Source: an uncultured Prevotella sp. (lineage in GTDB: Bacteria; Bacteroidota; Bacteroidia; Bacteroidales; Bacteroidaceae). From it: a DNA stretch of 12,937 nt. Positions 6,448 to 12,937 of this stretch are shown here, in pieces. Position 1 is the stretch's first letter, and every line of letters starts with the position of its first letter. Where the stretch lies: positions 1 to 12,937 of the forward strand of contig CAJOHP010000044.1 of NCBI GenBank assembly GCA_905234355.1. The letters are read 5' to 3'. The notes under the pieces are model-generated. The model did no database searches. It was not told where the DNA came from and worked only from the letters and a program-made list of their open reading frames with translations. A program made the position numbers and the translations under genes.

Positions 6448-8712
6448 TTATAGTCTGATGAGCGTTGAGCCTGTGGTCGAGGCGTCGGGCGTGGTGAGCT
6501 GCACGGCGTAGATGCCGGCGGGCAGGGTGGCGAGGCTGATGGCGGCCTCGCTGTCGTTGATGGTGTGCTGGGCCACGAGACGCCCGGCGGTGGTGTAGAT
6601 GCGGAGGGTGGCAGCAGGCAGCGAGGCGGCGGGCAGCGTCACGCGGAGGGTGTGGCCGTCGAGGGTGATGGCGGCTTGCCGGGGCTGATGGCGGCTGACG
6701 GGCAGGACGCCCGAGGGGTCGAGCAGGTAGAGCAGGCCGGCATAGGCGTCGATCTCGCCGTGGCCATACTCGCTGTTGGGATAGCTGAGGGTGGCCTCGG
6801 GCTGTCTCGAGGTGTGGGCGATGACGTCGAGGATGCGGTCGGTAGTGAGTGTGGGGTCGGCCTGCATCCACAGGGCGATGGTGCCGGTGACGGCCGGTGC
6901 CGACATCGACGTGCCCGTCTGCGAGAGCAGAGCGAAGAAGCCGCCGTACTGTGGCTCGTATTCGGTGTCGAGCATGCCCACGGTCTCGTCGATGAGGTAT
7001 TGCTCATAGCTCTCGTTGACGAAGTTGTTGTAGGCCGACACGATGTTGACGCCTGGTGCACAGACGTCGGGCTTGGTGCGCCCGTCGAGCGTGGGTCCGC
7101 AGGCCGACGACAGTGCGCGGCAGCCCACGCCGTGTCCCATCTCCACGGGTCCCCAGTCTATGGAGTTGCCCCACGAGCCGCTGAGTTTGAAGCGGTGTCC
7201 GGTATTGCCCACGGCGATGAGTCCGTCGACCGATGCGGGCCATGCCACGCTGCATCCCGGCTGTGTGAGCTGGTGGCCTTCGACGCCGGCTACGTCTTCG
7301 AGCGGTGCGCAGCTGGTGTCGGCATAGAGCCAGGCGTCGCCCTGTCCCTCGACGGTGAGTATCATGCGGTCGGTGGCGGGGTAGGTGCCGGTGGCGTCGG
7401 CTATGTAGATGACGGTGTAGCCGTCGGCCGTCACTTGGTCTACGGTGGCCGTGAGTCGCCTCATATAGGTGCCGCTGCCCATGCGCAGGGTGGCCGTGCC
7501 TCCGGCCTGCTGTATCTGGCTGGGAGCGATGGTGAGCGAAGCGTAGTCCTTGGCGTAGTCGGCGTCGGTGTAGCGTATGGTGAGCGTCTGGCTGTCGCGC
7601 ATCTTCAGCTGCACGCCGAAGTAGCGGCCGTAGTAGTCTTCCTGATGGAATCGTACGCCGGCTCCGCCCTTGTCTTGCTCGGCGGGCTTGTGTGCCAGAT
7701 AGCGGTAGAGACCCTGGTTGCCGGCCGCCACGACGATGGCGCGTCCCGGGTGCTGGTCTACGAGCGTGTGCAGCGCCTCCTCCTCGAGCATCCGGCTGTC
7801 GGCAAAGGTCTGCGTGATGCCCGCGCTGAAGTTGATGACGCATGGCTTGTGCTGCTCGTCGGCCCATGCGAAGATGTCGCTCATGGCGCGCAGTGCCGGT
7901 GCGGCGGTGGGGTCGGCGGGGTGGAGTATGGGGTTGTTGCCGGTGAGGTTGATGCACGCCTCGGCCAGGTCGGCCTGTGGGGCAATGCCCTGGTAGGGCA
8001 CGTCGCTGGTGCTATGTACGCGGCTGCCTGCTGCTATGGCTGCCACGTGTGTGCCGTGCCACTCGGTGGCGGCGTCGCTGCTGTGCATGGCCTGCATGAT
8101 GTCGGCAGCAGAGGTGAGCGTGGCGGTTGAGGCTGCGGCGTAGTCGGTGGCCCATGCCACGCGGGTGGTGCCCTGTGCGTCGCGGAAGAAGGGGTTTACG
8201 TAGTCGAAGCCCGCGTCGACGATGCCCACGACGACGCCCTCGCCCGTGAAGGCCTGCGGCAGCAGTGTGCCCTCGTGGGCCTTGTCGGCGCCAATCTGCC
8301 CGGGCATGACGTCGAGCAGCTTGCGGGGGGCACGCTCGGCCTCGATGCGCAGCACCAGCGGGTCGGCGGCCAGGGCCTCGACCTGTGCCAGAGGCAGCGT
8401 GGCGATGAGCACGCGTCCTATGCGGGCCTCAATGGTCACACCGTAGCGAGCGCAGAGGGAAGCCTCGTCGGCGCTGTCGGCCAGCTTCAGGAGCACCTCG
8501 GCGGCGGGGAGCTGGGGGTGCGACGCTGTAGCAGCATACGCAACGGATGAGGCGGGGAGGGAGACCGTGGCAGCGGAGGACCGGGCATTGGCAGCGGCCA
8601 CGAGGTGGCGCAGGTGGGGCGACACCTTATTATATATATAGGGGGGCGCGGCTTGCGCCATGAGCAGTTGCGCGGTGAGCAGCAGCGCTGCAAGGATAGA
8701 AAGTCTCTTCAT
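6448..8712 (-). CDS. Secreted S8 (subtilisin-like) serine protease with C-terminal sorting-type domain
   Basis: The 754-residue protein starts with a signal peptide (MKRLSILAALLLTAQLLMAQ, cleavage near 20-22). A prodomain-like region spans about 25-135. The S8 catalytic domain holds D166 (GIVDAGFD), H219 (EWHGTHVAA), oxyanion N332 (AAGNQG) and S602 (QTGTSMSAP). Between N332 and S602 lies a long insertion of about 270 residues, including beta-rich sequence near 355-465, as in large Bacteroidota S8 enzymes. Residues about 683-754 form a beta-sandwich tail (TLRIYTTAGRLV... LPAGIYAVQLTT) resembling the type IX secretion (T9SS type A) sorting domain. The protein is therefore probably exported and then released or anchored at the surface. 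The ATG at 8712 is chosen because it begins the signal peptide and follows a good promoter; an in-frame TTG at 8790 falls within that promoter. A TA-repeat/homopolymer tract lies just after the signal peptide. The target proteins are unknown. Confidence 0.95.
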   Translation of the reverse strand: MKRLSILAALLLTAQLLMAQAAPPYIYNKVSPHLRHLVAAANARSSAATVSLPASSVAYAATASHPQLPAAEVLLKLADSADEASLCARYGVTIEARIGRVLIATLPLAQVEALAADPLVLRIEAERAPRKLLDVMPGQIGADKAHEGTLLPQAFTGEGVVVGIVDAGFDYVNPFFRDAQGTTRVAWATDYAAASTATLTSAADIMQAMHSSDAATEWHGTHVAAIAAGSRVHSTSDVPYQGIAPQADLAEACINLTGNNPILHPADPTAAPALRAMSDIFAWADEQHKPCVINFSAGITQTFADSRMLEEEALHTLVDQHPGRAIVVAAGNQGLYRYLAHKPAEQDKGGAGVRFHQEDYYGRYFGVQLKMRDSQTLTIRYTDADYAKDYASLTIAPSQIQQAGGTATLRMGSGTYMRRLTATVDQVTADGYTVIYIADATGTYPATDRMILTVEGQGDAWLYADTSCAPLEDVAGVEGHQLTQPGCSVAWPASVDGLIAVGNTGHRFKLSGSWGNSIDWGPVEMGHGVGCRALSSACGPTLDGRTKPDVCAPGVNIVSAYNNFVNESYEQYLIDETVGMLDTEYEPQYGGFFALLSQTGTSMSAPAVTGTIALWMQADPTLTTDRILDVIAHTSRQPEATLSYPNSEYGHGEIDAYAGLLYLLDPSGVLPVSRHQPRQAAITLDGHTLRVTLPAASLPAATLRIYTTAGRLVAQHTINDSEAAISLATLPAGIYAVQLTTPDASTTGSTLIRL
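8631..8646. repeat. Simple-sequence tract (TA)5 next to G6 in the protease gene
   Basis: Plus-strand TATATATATA (8631-8640) is followed directly by GGGGGG (8641-8646). In the protease gene (minus strand) this encodes PPYIYN at residues 23-28, just past the signal-peptide cleavage region. A 2-bp or 1-bp slip would shift the frame and truncate the enzyme early. The tract is short, so switching is only a possibility. Confidence 0.6.
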
Positions 8713-8759
8713 GCGGTGGGTGTAGAGGTCGTAAGTGTTTCCTGTCTTTTTTGCGGGTG

Positions 8760-8791
8760 CAAAATTAGCGATTGTTTTCCATATCTGCAAA
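8760..8791 (-). promoter_or_regulatory. Bacteroidota-type promoter of the S8 protease gene
   Basis: On the minus strand, TTTG (plus 8788-8791) is followed after 20 bp by TAATTTTG (plus 8760-8767), matching TTTG-N19-21-TAnnTTTG. The -7 box is 47 bp before the ATG at 8712. It sits in the 306-bp divergent region shared with the secreted-protein gene at 9019. Confidence 0.75.
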
Positions 8792-8849
8792 TATTACGGT
8801 CGTTTTTCGCCTTTGGCCGACCTTTTTGATAAAAAACACTAAAAGGCAT

Positions 8850-8899
8850 GACTTTTCTTTGTGAAAAGGATGAAAATTGAATAAAAAGTCGTAATTTTG
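8850..8899 (+). promoter_or_regulatory. Candidate promoter region of the secreted-protein gene at 9019
   Basis: TAATTTTG at 8892-8899 is a full match to the Bacteroidota -7 box. No TTTG was found at the standard distance; the nearest, at 8858-8861, is 30 bp away, which is too far. A 7-bp inverted repeat GACTTTT (8850-8856) / AAAAGTC (8884-8890) ends 1 bp before the -7 box and could be an operator. The resulting leader would be about 110 nt long, ending in an A-rich stretch before the ATG, with a small ACAAT/ATTGT hairpin at 8944-8958. Confidence 0.5.
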
Positions 8900-9018
8900 C
8901 GCGCGAAAGTTGACTAATCGTCAGAATTGTAGCCTAAATCGCAACAATCCGGCATTGTGCCTGCCCTTTCACTATCACGACATCAAATCACTAATCAATA
9001 ACAACAAAAACAACACTT

Positions 9019-10107
9019 ATGAAGAATTTTACTTCTTTCGCAAAGAGCACTTTCGTGCTCGCAGGTATGTTTATGCTCGGCTCGTCGGTGGCTATGGCCC
9101 AGGACGAGGAACCCGTCGTGGAGGAGCGCGAGGTCGTCTATAGCGAGGACTTCGAGACTGTGACGATGACCGACAAGGACGGCAATGCCCTGGCCAATAG
9201 TTGGAGCTTTGGCTATGGCCTGTCCAACGGCTGGAAGGTCGTGGGCGGCAGCATCTACGGCAGCGACGGTTCCGCCGACTATGGTTTCATCACCTCCAGC
9301 GGCAAGGGCTACGACGAGAGCAACTGCTACGTAGAGGCTTCCTACGGCTCAAAGAACAGCGCTTCGCTCTACATACCCCAGGAGTTCAAGGGCGAGATCT
9401 CGTTCTACGCCAAGGCTACCAGCTCCAAGACTAACGGCTCAATCACCATCTTTGAGGCCGACGCCGAGGGCAACGTGAGCCAGGTGGCCCTGCAGAGCTT
9501 CACCATCGCCGGCGGCTCCGGCTGGACGGAGTACACGCTCGACGTGGACGGCAAGTACATCGCCATCAACATGGTGCGTGCCCAGCTCGACCAGTTTGTG
9601 GTCTATGCCAAGGACGACGTCCAGGTGGAGGAGCGCAAGGCCCTCGAGATATCGTCGTTCTTCCGCGACACAGAGGACTACGAGGTGGTGGCCACGGCCA
9701 CTCAGCCTGCTGAGGTGCCCTTCAAGGTGACGGTGAAGAACACGGGCAACGTGGACCTGACCGCCGAGGAGGCTACCGTGAGCCTGACAGAGAACGGCGA
9801 GGTGGTGGCTACCGCCGGTGCCGAGGTGAAGGCCGGCGAAGAGGTGGAGATCACGCTGAACATGAGCTACACCGAGGCCCAGGCCGGCACCCACGTCTAC
9901 AACGTGAAAGAGAACGTGAGCGGCACCGAGTATCAGTACAGCGCCCGCGTGACCGTGCTCACCGAGGCTGAGTGGATAGCCACTGGCATCAGCGAGGCCA
10001 AGAGCGAGCAGCAGCAGCGCGAGGTCTACACCCTCGGCGGACAGCGCGTAGAGAAGGCCGTGAAGGGCCTCTACATCGTGAACGGCAAGAAGGTGGTGGT
10101 GAAGTGA
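9019..10107 (+). CDS. Secreted adhesin-like protein with CARDB-like and C-terminal sorting-type domains
   Basis: The 362-residue protein has a clear signal peptide (MKNFTSFAKSTFVLAGMFML..., cleavage after AMAQ near residue 28). Residues about 40-198 form a beta-rich module starting YSEDFET and containing GWKVVGG and GEISFYAKA, reminiscent of the jelly-roll 'choice-of-anchor'/cleaved-adhesin modules. Residues about 225-312 look like a CARDB-type Ig fold (VPFKVTVKNTGNVDLTAEE). The C-terminus (EVYTLGGQRV... GLYIVNGKKVVVK) is the short sorting-type tail frequent in Prevotella secreted proteins. No catalytic motif was seen, so a binding or structural role at the cell surface is likely. The protein is acidic. 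The gene ends in tandem stops (TGA TAA). It is followed after 103 bp by a larger gene of similar architecture and is divergent from the S8 protease. Function is inferred from domain style only. Confidence 0.9.
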   Translation: MKNFTSFAKSTFVLAGMFMLGSSVAMAQDEEPVVEEREVVYSEDFETVTMTDKDGNALANSWSFGYGLSNGWKVVGGSIYGSDGSADYGFITSSGKGYDESNCYVEASYGSKNSASLYIPQEFKGEISFYAKATSSKTNGSITIFEADAEGNVSQVALQSFTIAGGSGWTEYTLDVDGKYIAINMVRAQLDQFVVYAKDDVQVEERKALEISSFFRDTEDYEVVATATQPAEVPFKVTVKNTGNVDLTAEEATVSLTENGEVVATAGAEVKAGEEVEITLNMSYTEAQAGTHVYNVKENVSGTEYQYSARVTVLTEAEWIATGISEAKSEQQQREVYTLGGQRVEKAVKGLYIVNGKKVVVK

Positions 10108-10133
10108 TAACGCCCCCGCAATGCTTATAGAAC

Positions 10134-10178
10134 ACAATGCCCAGGCCCGTCCCATGCGTGGAAGGACCCGGGCATTGT
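10134..10178 (+). other. Inverted repeat / RNA hairpin between the two secreted-protein genes
   Basis: ACAATGCCC (10134-10142) is the exact reverse complement of GGGCATTGT (10170-10178). Shorter inner pairings (GG/CC and TCC/GGA) could extend the 9-bp stem. It begins 26 bp after the stop of the upstream gene and ends 32 bp before the ATG at 10211. There is no U-run after the stem (CATCAAAAAA follows), so it does not look like a standard terminator. It could be a partial terminator, a processing site or a stabilising 3' end. No promoter box was found between the genes, so the downstream gene is probably transcribed through this hairpin. Confidence 0.6.
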
Positions 10179-10210
10179 CATCAAAAAAACACTAAACGAA
10201 CAATGCACGC

Positions 10211-12610
10211 ATGAAAAAAACGACACTACGCTCAGGCGCCTTAGCCGCCCTGCTGGCCCTCGCCGGCCCGGCGGCCCATGCCCAGACAGAGCCCGTGCTC
10301 ATCAACGGCTCGCTCGTCAACTGGTACTACTACGGCAAAGACCTGCACACCAGCACCATCGGATGGCACGAGCAGCCCGTGGGAGCCGGCACCGAGGCCA
10401 ACCCCTACAACCTGGGACTCATCACCATGGGACTGGAGGCCGGCGCCACCGACGGACAGCCCGTCTGGGTGAACGACTTCCCCATACGCAACCATATACT
10501 CTACAGCAATGCCGGCGGCGTGTTCACCGGCGATGCCTACTACTCCTTCTTCATGCACGAGGTGAACTGGGAGAGCAGCATGGAGGGCGAGTATGGCAAC
10601 GAGGAGTGGGAGATACTCGTGCGCAAGTGGGACCTGGAGAAGAAGACCTACCGCGAGGTGGGACGCCTGCTGCACCAGCCCACCGACCTTTGCTACGACC
10701 CGCTCTACGACAAGGTCTACGGCGTCTTCTACATCGCATCGGGCGATGAGGCCGGCTACAAGCTCGGCACGCTCGACATGCAGACCTTCCAGGTGACCCC
10801 CATCTCGCGTCAATCCATGCAGATAGGGCAGGAGATGCGCTGCCTGGCCATCAACAGCAAGGGCGAGCTCTACGGCATCGACGCCAGCGGCAACGTGGCG
10901 CGGCTCAGCAAGACCGACGGCGCCATCAGCTACATAGGCAACGTGGGATTCAAGTCGCAGCGACGCATGATGTCGGCCACCTTCGACCAGCGCACTGACC
11001 GACTCTACTGGATAGGATTCATGAACGACGGAAAAATACCCGGCTCGGGCACCGACGGCACCAACACCACCCTCTCGGTGGCCGACGGAGGGCGCGACAC
11101 TGGATTCTACGAGATAGACACCCAGACAGGCAAGGCCACACTCATCGGATCGACCGACTCCAAGCCCGAGATAGAGATGGTCGACGGCGTGCCCGTCATA
11201 CGGCAGTATGGCAAGATGCAGCTCACCGGCATCTACGTCGTGGGCGACTTCGAGCGCAAGGCCGTCGACCAGATAGCCGAGATGAGCAGCGTGCCCGTGC
11301 AGCTCAAGGTGGGAGAGACCACCACCATCGTGGCCACCGTGAAGAACATAGGCACGCAGGAGGTGGGCGAAGACGACTGGCGCGTCTGCTTCTATGCCGG
11401 CGGACAGCTCGTGGGCACGAAGAGCGGACGCGACCTGGAGCCCGGCGAGGTGCGACAGGTGAAGCTGGACTACACCGCCCCCGCCACGCCCGGACGCGTG
11501 ACACTCTATGCCGAGGTGGAGAACAGCGCCGACCAGGAGCTGCGCAACAACCGCACGGCCGACCACACCATCGTCGTCATCGCCGACCGTGTGCTGCCCG
11601 CAGTAGCACTGCAGGGACAACAGGTGGGCAACGGACTGCAGCTCACGTGGCAAGACCCCGACGGACGAGTGTGTGACGGGGCCGAGGACTATGCACCCTT
11701 CACCTACGCCGGACTGGGCGCATGGACCATGCACGACGGCGACGAGGGCTACACTCAGCGCCCCAGCTCATACAACATGGCCGTGGAATATCCTAACTGG
11801 AACGCACCGAAGGCCTACATCGTCTTCGATCCCGAGCAGGCCGGCGTCTACGAGACTGGCAGTGCACGCATGTTCCGTCCCTACGCCGGACAGCACTACT
11901 TCGCCTCCTTCTTCACCGCCATGCCCGACGCGAGCCAGGCCGGTGCCAGCTTCATCGACCGCGACGACTGGATGATCTCGCCCCTGCTCAGCGGAAAGGC
12001 ACAGACCGTCACCTTCATGGCCAAGGGCTACAAGGGCTCCGTGGCCACCGGCTACGAGACCGAGGCCAACTACACGGAGCGCATGCGCGTGCTCTGCTCG
12101 ACGAGCACCACGCCCGACCCCGAGACCTTCACGGTGGTGGCCGACACGTTCGGCATTGATGCACAGCAGTGGACCCAGTACAGTGCCGAGCTGCCTGCCG
12201 GTGCCCGCTACTTCGCACTGCAGTGCGTGAGCAGGGCCGATGAGGGCTTCGTGCTCATGGTAGACAATGTGACGTTCCAGGCAGAGGCACAGCCCGTCCA
12301 GGGCTACAACGTCTATAAGAACGGGGTGCGGCTGAATGCCGAGCCCATCACGGCCACGACTTACAGCCTGCGCTCGGCCGAGCCGACCGACGAGTTCTGC
12401 GTGACGGCCGTCTATGCCGACGGCGAGTCGGCCAAGTCGAACGCCGTGAGCCTTGACCTGCTCATGGCCGTGGAGGCTCCTGCCACACAGACCCTGACGG
12501 GCGCAGCCCGCTACTACGACCTCAGCGGACAGCGCCTCACGGCCATCAACCGCCCCGGCATCTATCTGGTGGTGACCGGCGGCAAGACCCGTAAGGTAGT
12601 GGTGAGATAA
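10211..12610 (+). CDS. Large secreted multidomain adhesin-like protein (propeller-like, CARDB, cleaved-adhesin, Fn3, sorting tail)
   Basis: The 799-residue protein starts with a signal peptide (MKKTTLRSGALAALLALAGP, cleavage after AHAQ near 25). Residues about 90-345 contain several short blade-like repeats (LCYDPLYDKVYGVFY, CLAINSKGELYGID, ATFDQRTDRLYWIGF, FYEIDTQTGKATLIG) suggesting a beta-propeller. Residues about 358-457 are CARDB-like (IVATVKNIGTQEV). Residues about 500-690 resemble the cleaved-adhesin module of gingipains and hemagglutinins (DDWMISPLLSG, TVTFMAKGY, LPAGARYFAL, VLMVDNVTF). Residues about 696-748 form an Fn3-like module (GYNVYKNGVRL...). The C-terminus (YYDLSGQRL... RPGIYLVVTGGKTRKVVVR) is a sorting-type tail. 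No protease catalytic motif was seen. A role in binding host or matrix glycans or proteins at the surface is likely but unproven. It shares layout with the gene just upstream and is probably expressed with it. Confidence 0.92.
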   Translation: MKKTTLRSGALAALLALAGPAAHAQTEPVLINGSLVNWYYYGKDLHTSTIGWHEQPVGAGTEANPYNLGLITMGLEAGATDGQPVWVNDFPIRNHILYSNAGGVFTGDAYYSFFMHEVNWESSMEGEYGNEEWEILVRKWDLEKKTYREVGRLLHQPTDLCYDPLYDKVYGVFYIASGDEAGYKLGTLDMQTFQVTPISRQSMQIGQEMRCLAINSKGELYGIDASGNVARLSKTDGAISYIGNVGFKSQRRMMSATFDQRTDRLYWIGFMNDGKIPGSGTDGTNTTLSVADGGRDTGFYEIDTQTGKATLIGSTDSKPEIEMVDGVPVIRQYGKMQLTGIYVVGDFERKAVDQIAEMSSVPVQLKVGETTTIVATVKNIGTQEVGEDDWRVCFYAGGQLVGTKSGRDLEPGEVRQVKLDYTAPATPGRVTLYAEVENSADQELRNNRTADHTIVVIADRVLPAVALQGQQVGNGLQLTWQDPDGRVCDGAEDYAPFTYAGLGAWTMHDGDEGYTQRPSSYNMAVEYPNWNAPKAYIVFDPEQAGVYETGSARMFRPYAGQHYFASFFTAMPDASQAGASFIDRDDWMISPLLSGKAQTVTFMAKGYKGSVATGYETEANYTERMRVLCSTSTTPDPETFTVVADTFGIDAQQWTQYSAELPAGARYFALQCVSRADEGFVLMVDNVTFQAEAQPVQGYNVYKNGVRLNAEPITATTYSLRSAEPTDEFCVTAVYADGESAKSNAVSLDLLMAVEAPATQTLTGAARYYDLSGQRLTAINRPGIYLVVTGGKTRKVVVR

Positions 12611-12658
12611 GGTCGGCAGCCACTTCAGAGGAGAGGGGCAAAAGCCATGCCGCCCATC

Positions 12659-12755
12659 TACCCCCTAAACGACCCCCGTCTACCCCCTAAACGCACACCC
12701 GCTACCCCCTAGCCGACGCTCCGCTAGGGGGTAGACGAGGGTCGTTTAGGGGGTA
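12659..12755. repeat. GC-rich palindromic repeat built from TACCCCCTA units
   Basis: The arms 12659-12689 and 12725-12755 are inverted repeats matching at 30 of 31 positions, with a 35-nt spacer. Each arm has two TACCCCCTA units (12659-12667 and 12681-12689; inverted at 12725-12733 and 12747-12755). A third direct unit in the spacer (12703-12711) can pair instead with the near inverted unit, as a 12-bp stem (12702-12713 with 12723-12734) around a 9-nt loop. The two folds exclude each other. Four C-runs at 12653-12687, with spacers of 5, 7 and 5 nt, give a canonical G-quadruplex motif on the minus strand. No U-run follows, so it is not a textbook terminator. Confidence 0.8.
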
Positions 12756-12825
12756 AACTGTGGCCAATGCAGCACTCGCCCAAGGTCTAGCCCAGTCATA
12801 TTTGCATTCAGCTACATATTTTTAT

Positions 12826-12839
12826 GGTGGGTTCTATTA
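12826..12839 (+). repeat. Second copy of the MITE terminal inverted repeat
   Basis: GGTGGGTTCTATTA is identical to the left end of the MITE-like element at 2772-2785. Sequence after it (ATGAGTCCACTT...) differs from the 75-bp element. It is therefore a different element of the family, perhaps a longer one whose other end lies beyond the window, or a remnant. No partner ATAGAACCCACC occurs before the window edge. Confidence 0.55.
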
Positions 12840-12891
12840 ATGAGTCCACTTGAAAAAGTCGCCTACACCTTCGAATGCCATCGCGTAGCCA

Positions 12892-12937
12892 CTCCCCTCC
12901 CTTCAAGGGGAGGGGTGCCCGAAGGGCGGGGTGGGGT
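12892..12937. repeat. REP-like GC-rich palindromic element, truncated by the window edge
   Basis: CCCCTCCCTT (12894-12903) pairs with AAGGGGAGGGG (12905-12915) with one bulged G. It is followed by a second small hairpin GCCC-GAA-GGGC (12917-12927) and then GGGGTGGGGT. Short elements of this composition occur between genes in many Bacteroidota genomes. Only its left part is visible here. Confidence 0.55.

Larger units (their letters stand above)
12611..12937. other. Gene-free region with repeats at the right edge
   Basis: No credible coding sequence was found in these 327 bp. From left to right it holds a short spacer, the TACCCCCTA palindrome (12659-12755), about 70 bp of plain AT-richer sequence, a second copy of the MITE terminal repeat (12826-12839), and a REP-like GC-rich element (12892-12937) cut by the window edge. 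No standard intrinsic terminator with a U-run was seen after the gene ending at 12610. Confidence 0.7.

Noticed and set aside
6565..8130. 521-codon open frame on the plus strand
   Set aside because: It is a shadow of the S8 protease gene, with biased composition and no promoter or domain.
8713..8790. 26-codon extension of the S8 protease to a TTG at 8790
   Set aside because: It would place the start inside the -33 promoter element and bury the signal peptide.
10241..11734. 497-codon open frame on the minus strand
   Set aside because: It is antisense to the large secreted protein, which has a signal peptide and clear modules. The antisense product has no recognisable features.
12659..12755. 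TACCCCCTA units as a CRISPR or intrinsic terminator
   Set aside because: Units are only 9 bp, some are inverted, and spacing is irregular. No U-run follows either arm.

Overview
The window looks like chromosomal DNA of a Bacteroidales bacterium, most likely Prevotellaceae. Three things point there: TTTG / TAnnTTTG (Bacteroidota-type) promoter boxes with A-rich leaders and no strong Shine-Dalgarno sites, secreted proteins with a C-terminal sorting-type domain ending in forms such as GLYIVNGKKVVVK, and adhesin modules of the gingipain/hemagglutinin kind. The genes are GC-rich and the gaps between them AT-rich. No tRNA, rRNA, CRISPR array or complete insertion sequence was seen.

Minus-strand half (1-8712). 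Reading from right to left, the genes are: a secreted subtilisin-like protease; gpmI (glycolytic phosphoglycerate mutase), followed by a good intrinsic terminator; an aldo/keto reductase closely resembling L-galactose/L-fucose dehydrogenase; an amidohydrolase_2-type lactonase that overlaps it; a zinc-dependent medium-chain dehydrogenase; an Rpn/PD-(D/E)XK family protein with a heptad-repeat coiled coil; and an FAH-family hydrolase that overlaps the Rpn gene by ATGA and runs off the left edge. The reductase, lactonase and dehydrogenase together look like part of a non-phosphorylative (oxidative) L-fucose or L-galactose pathway. A 75-bp MITE-like element with perfect 12-bp terminal inverted repeats and a TTCA duplication sits between the lactonase and the dehydrogenase.

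Plus-strand half (9019-12610). Two secreted proteins are transcribed away from the protease across a 306-bp divergent promoter region. Both have a signal peptide, a jelly-roll or cleaved-adhesin-like module, a CARDB-like Ig module and a C-terminal sorting-type tail. With the protease they form a small cell-surface/secretion neighbourhood.

Right end (12611-12937). No gene was seen. This stretch holds a very GC-rich palindromic repeat built from TACCCCCTA units with two competing folds and G-quadruplex potential, a second copy of the MITE terminal repeat, and a REP-like GC-rich element cut by the window edge.

The most interesting items are the sugar-oxidation cluster with its MITE, the right-end palindrome, and the Rpn gene with its expandable 21-bp repeats coupled to a metabolic hydrolase. 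No clearly new defence or mobile system was found.
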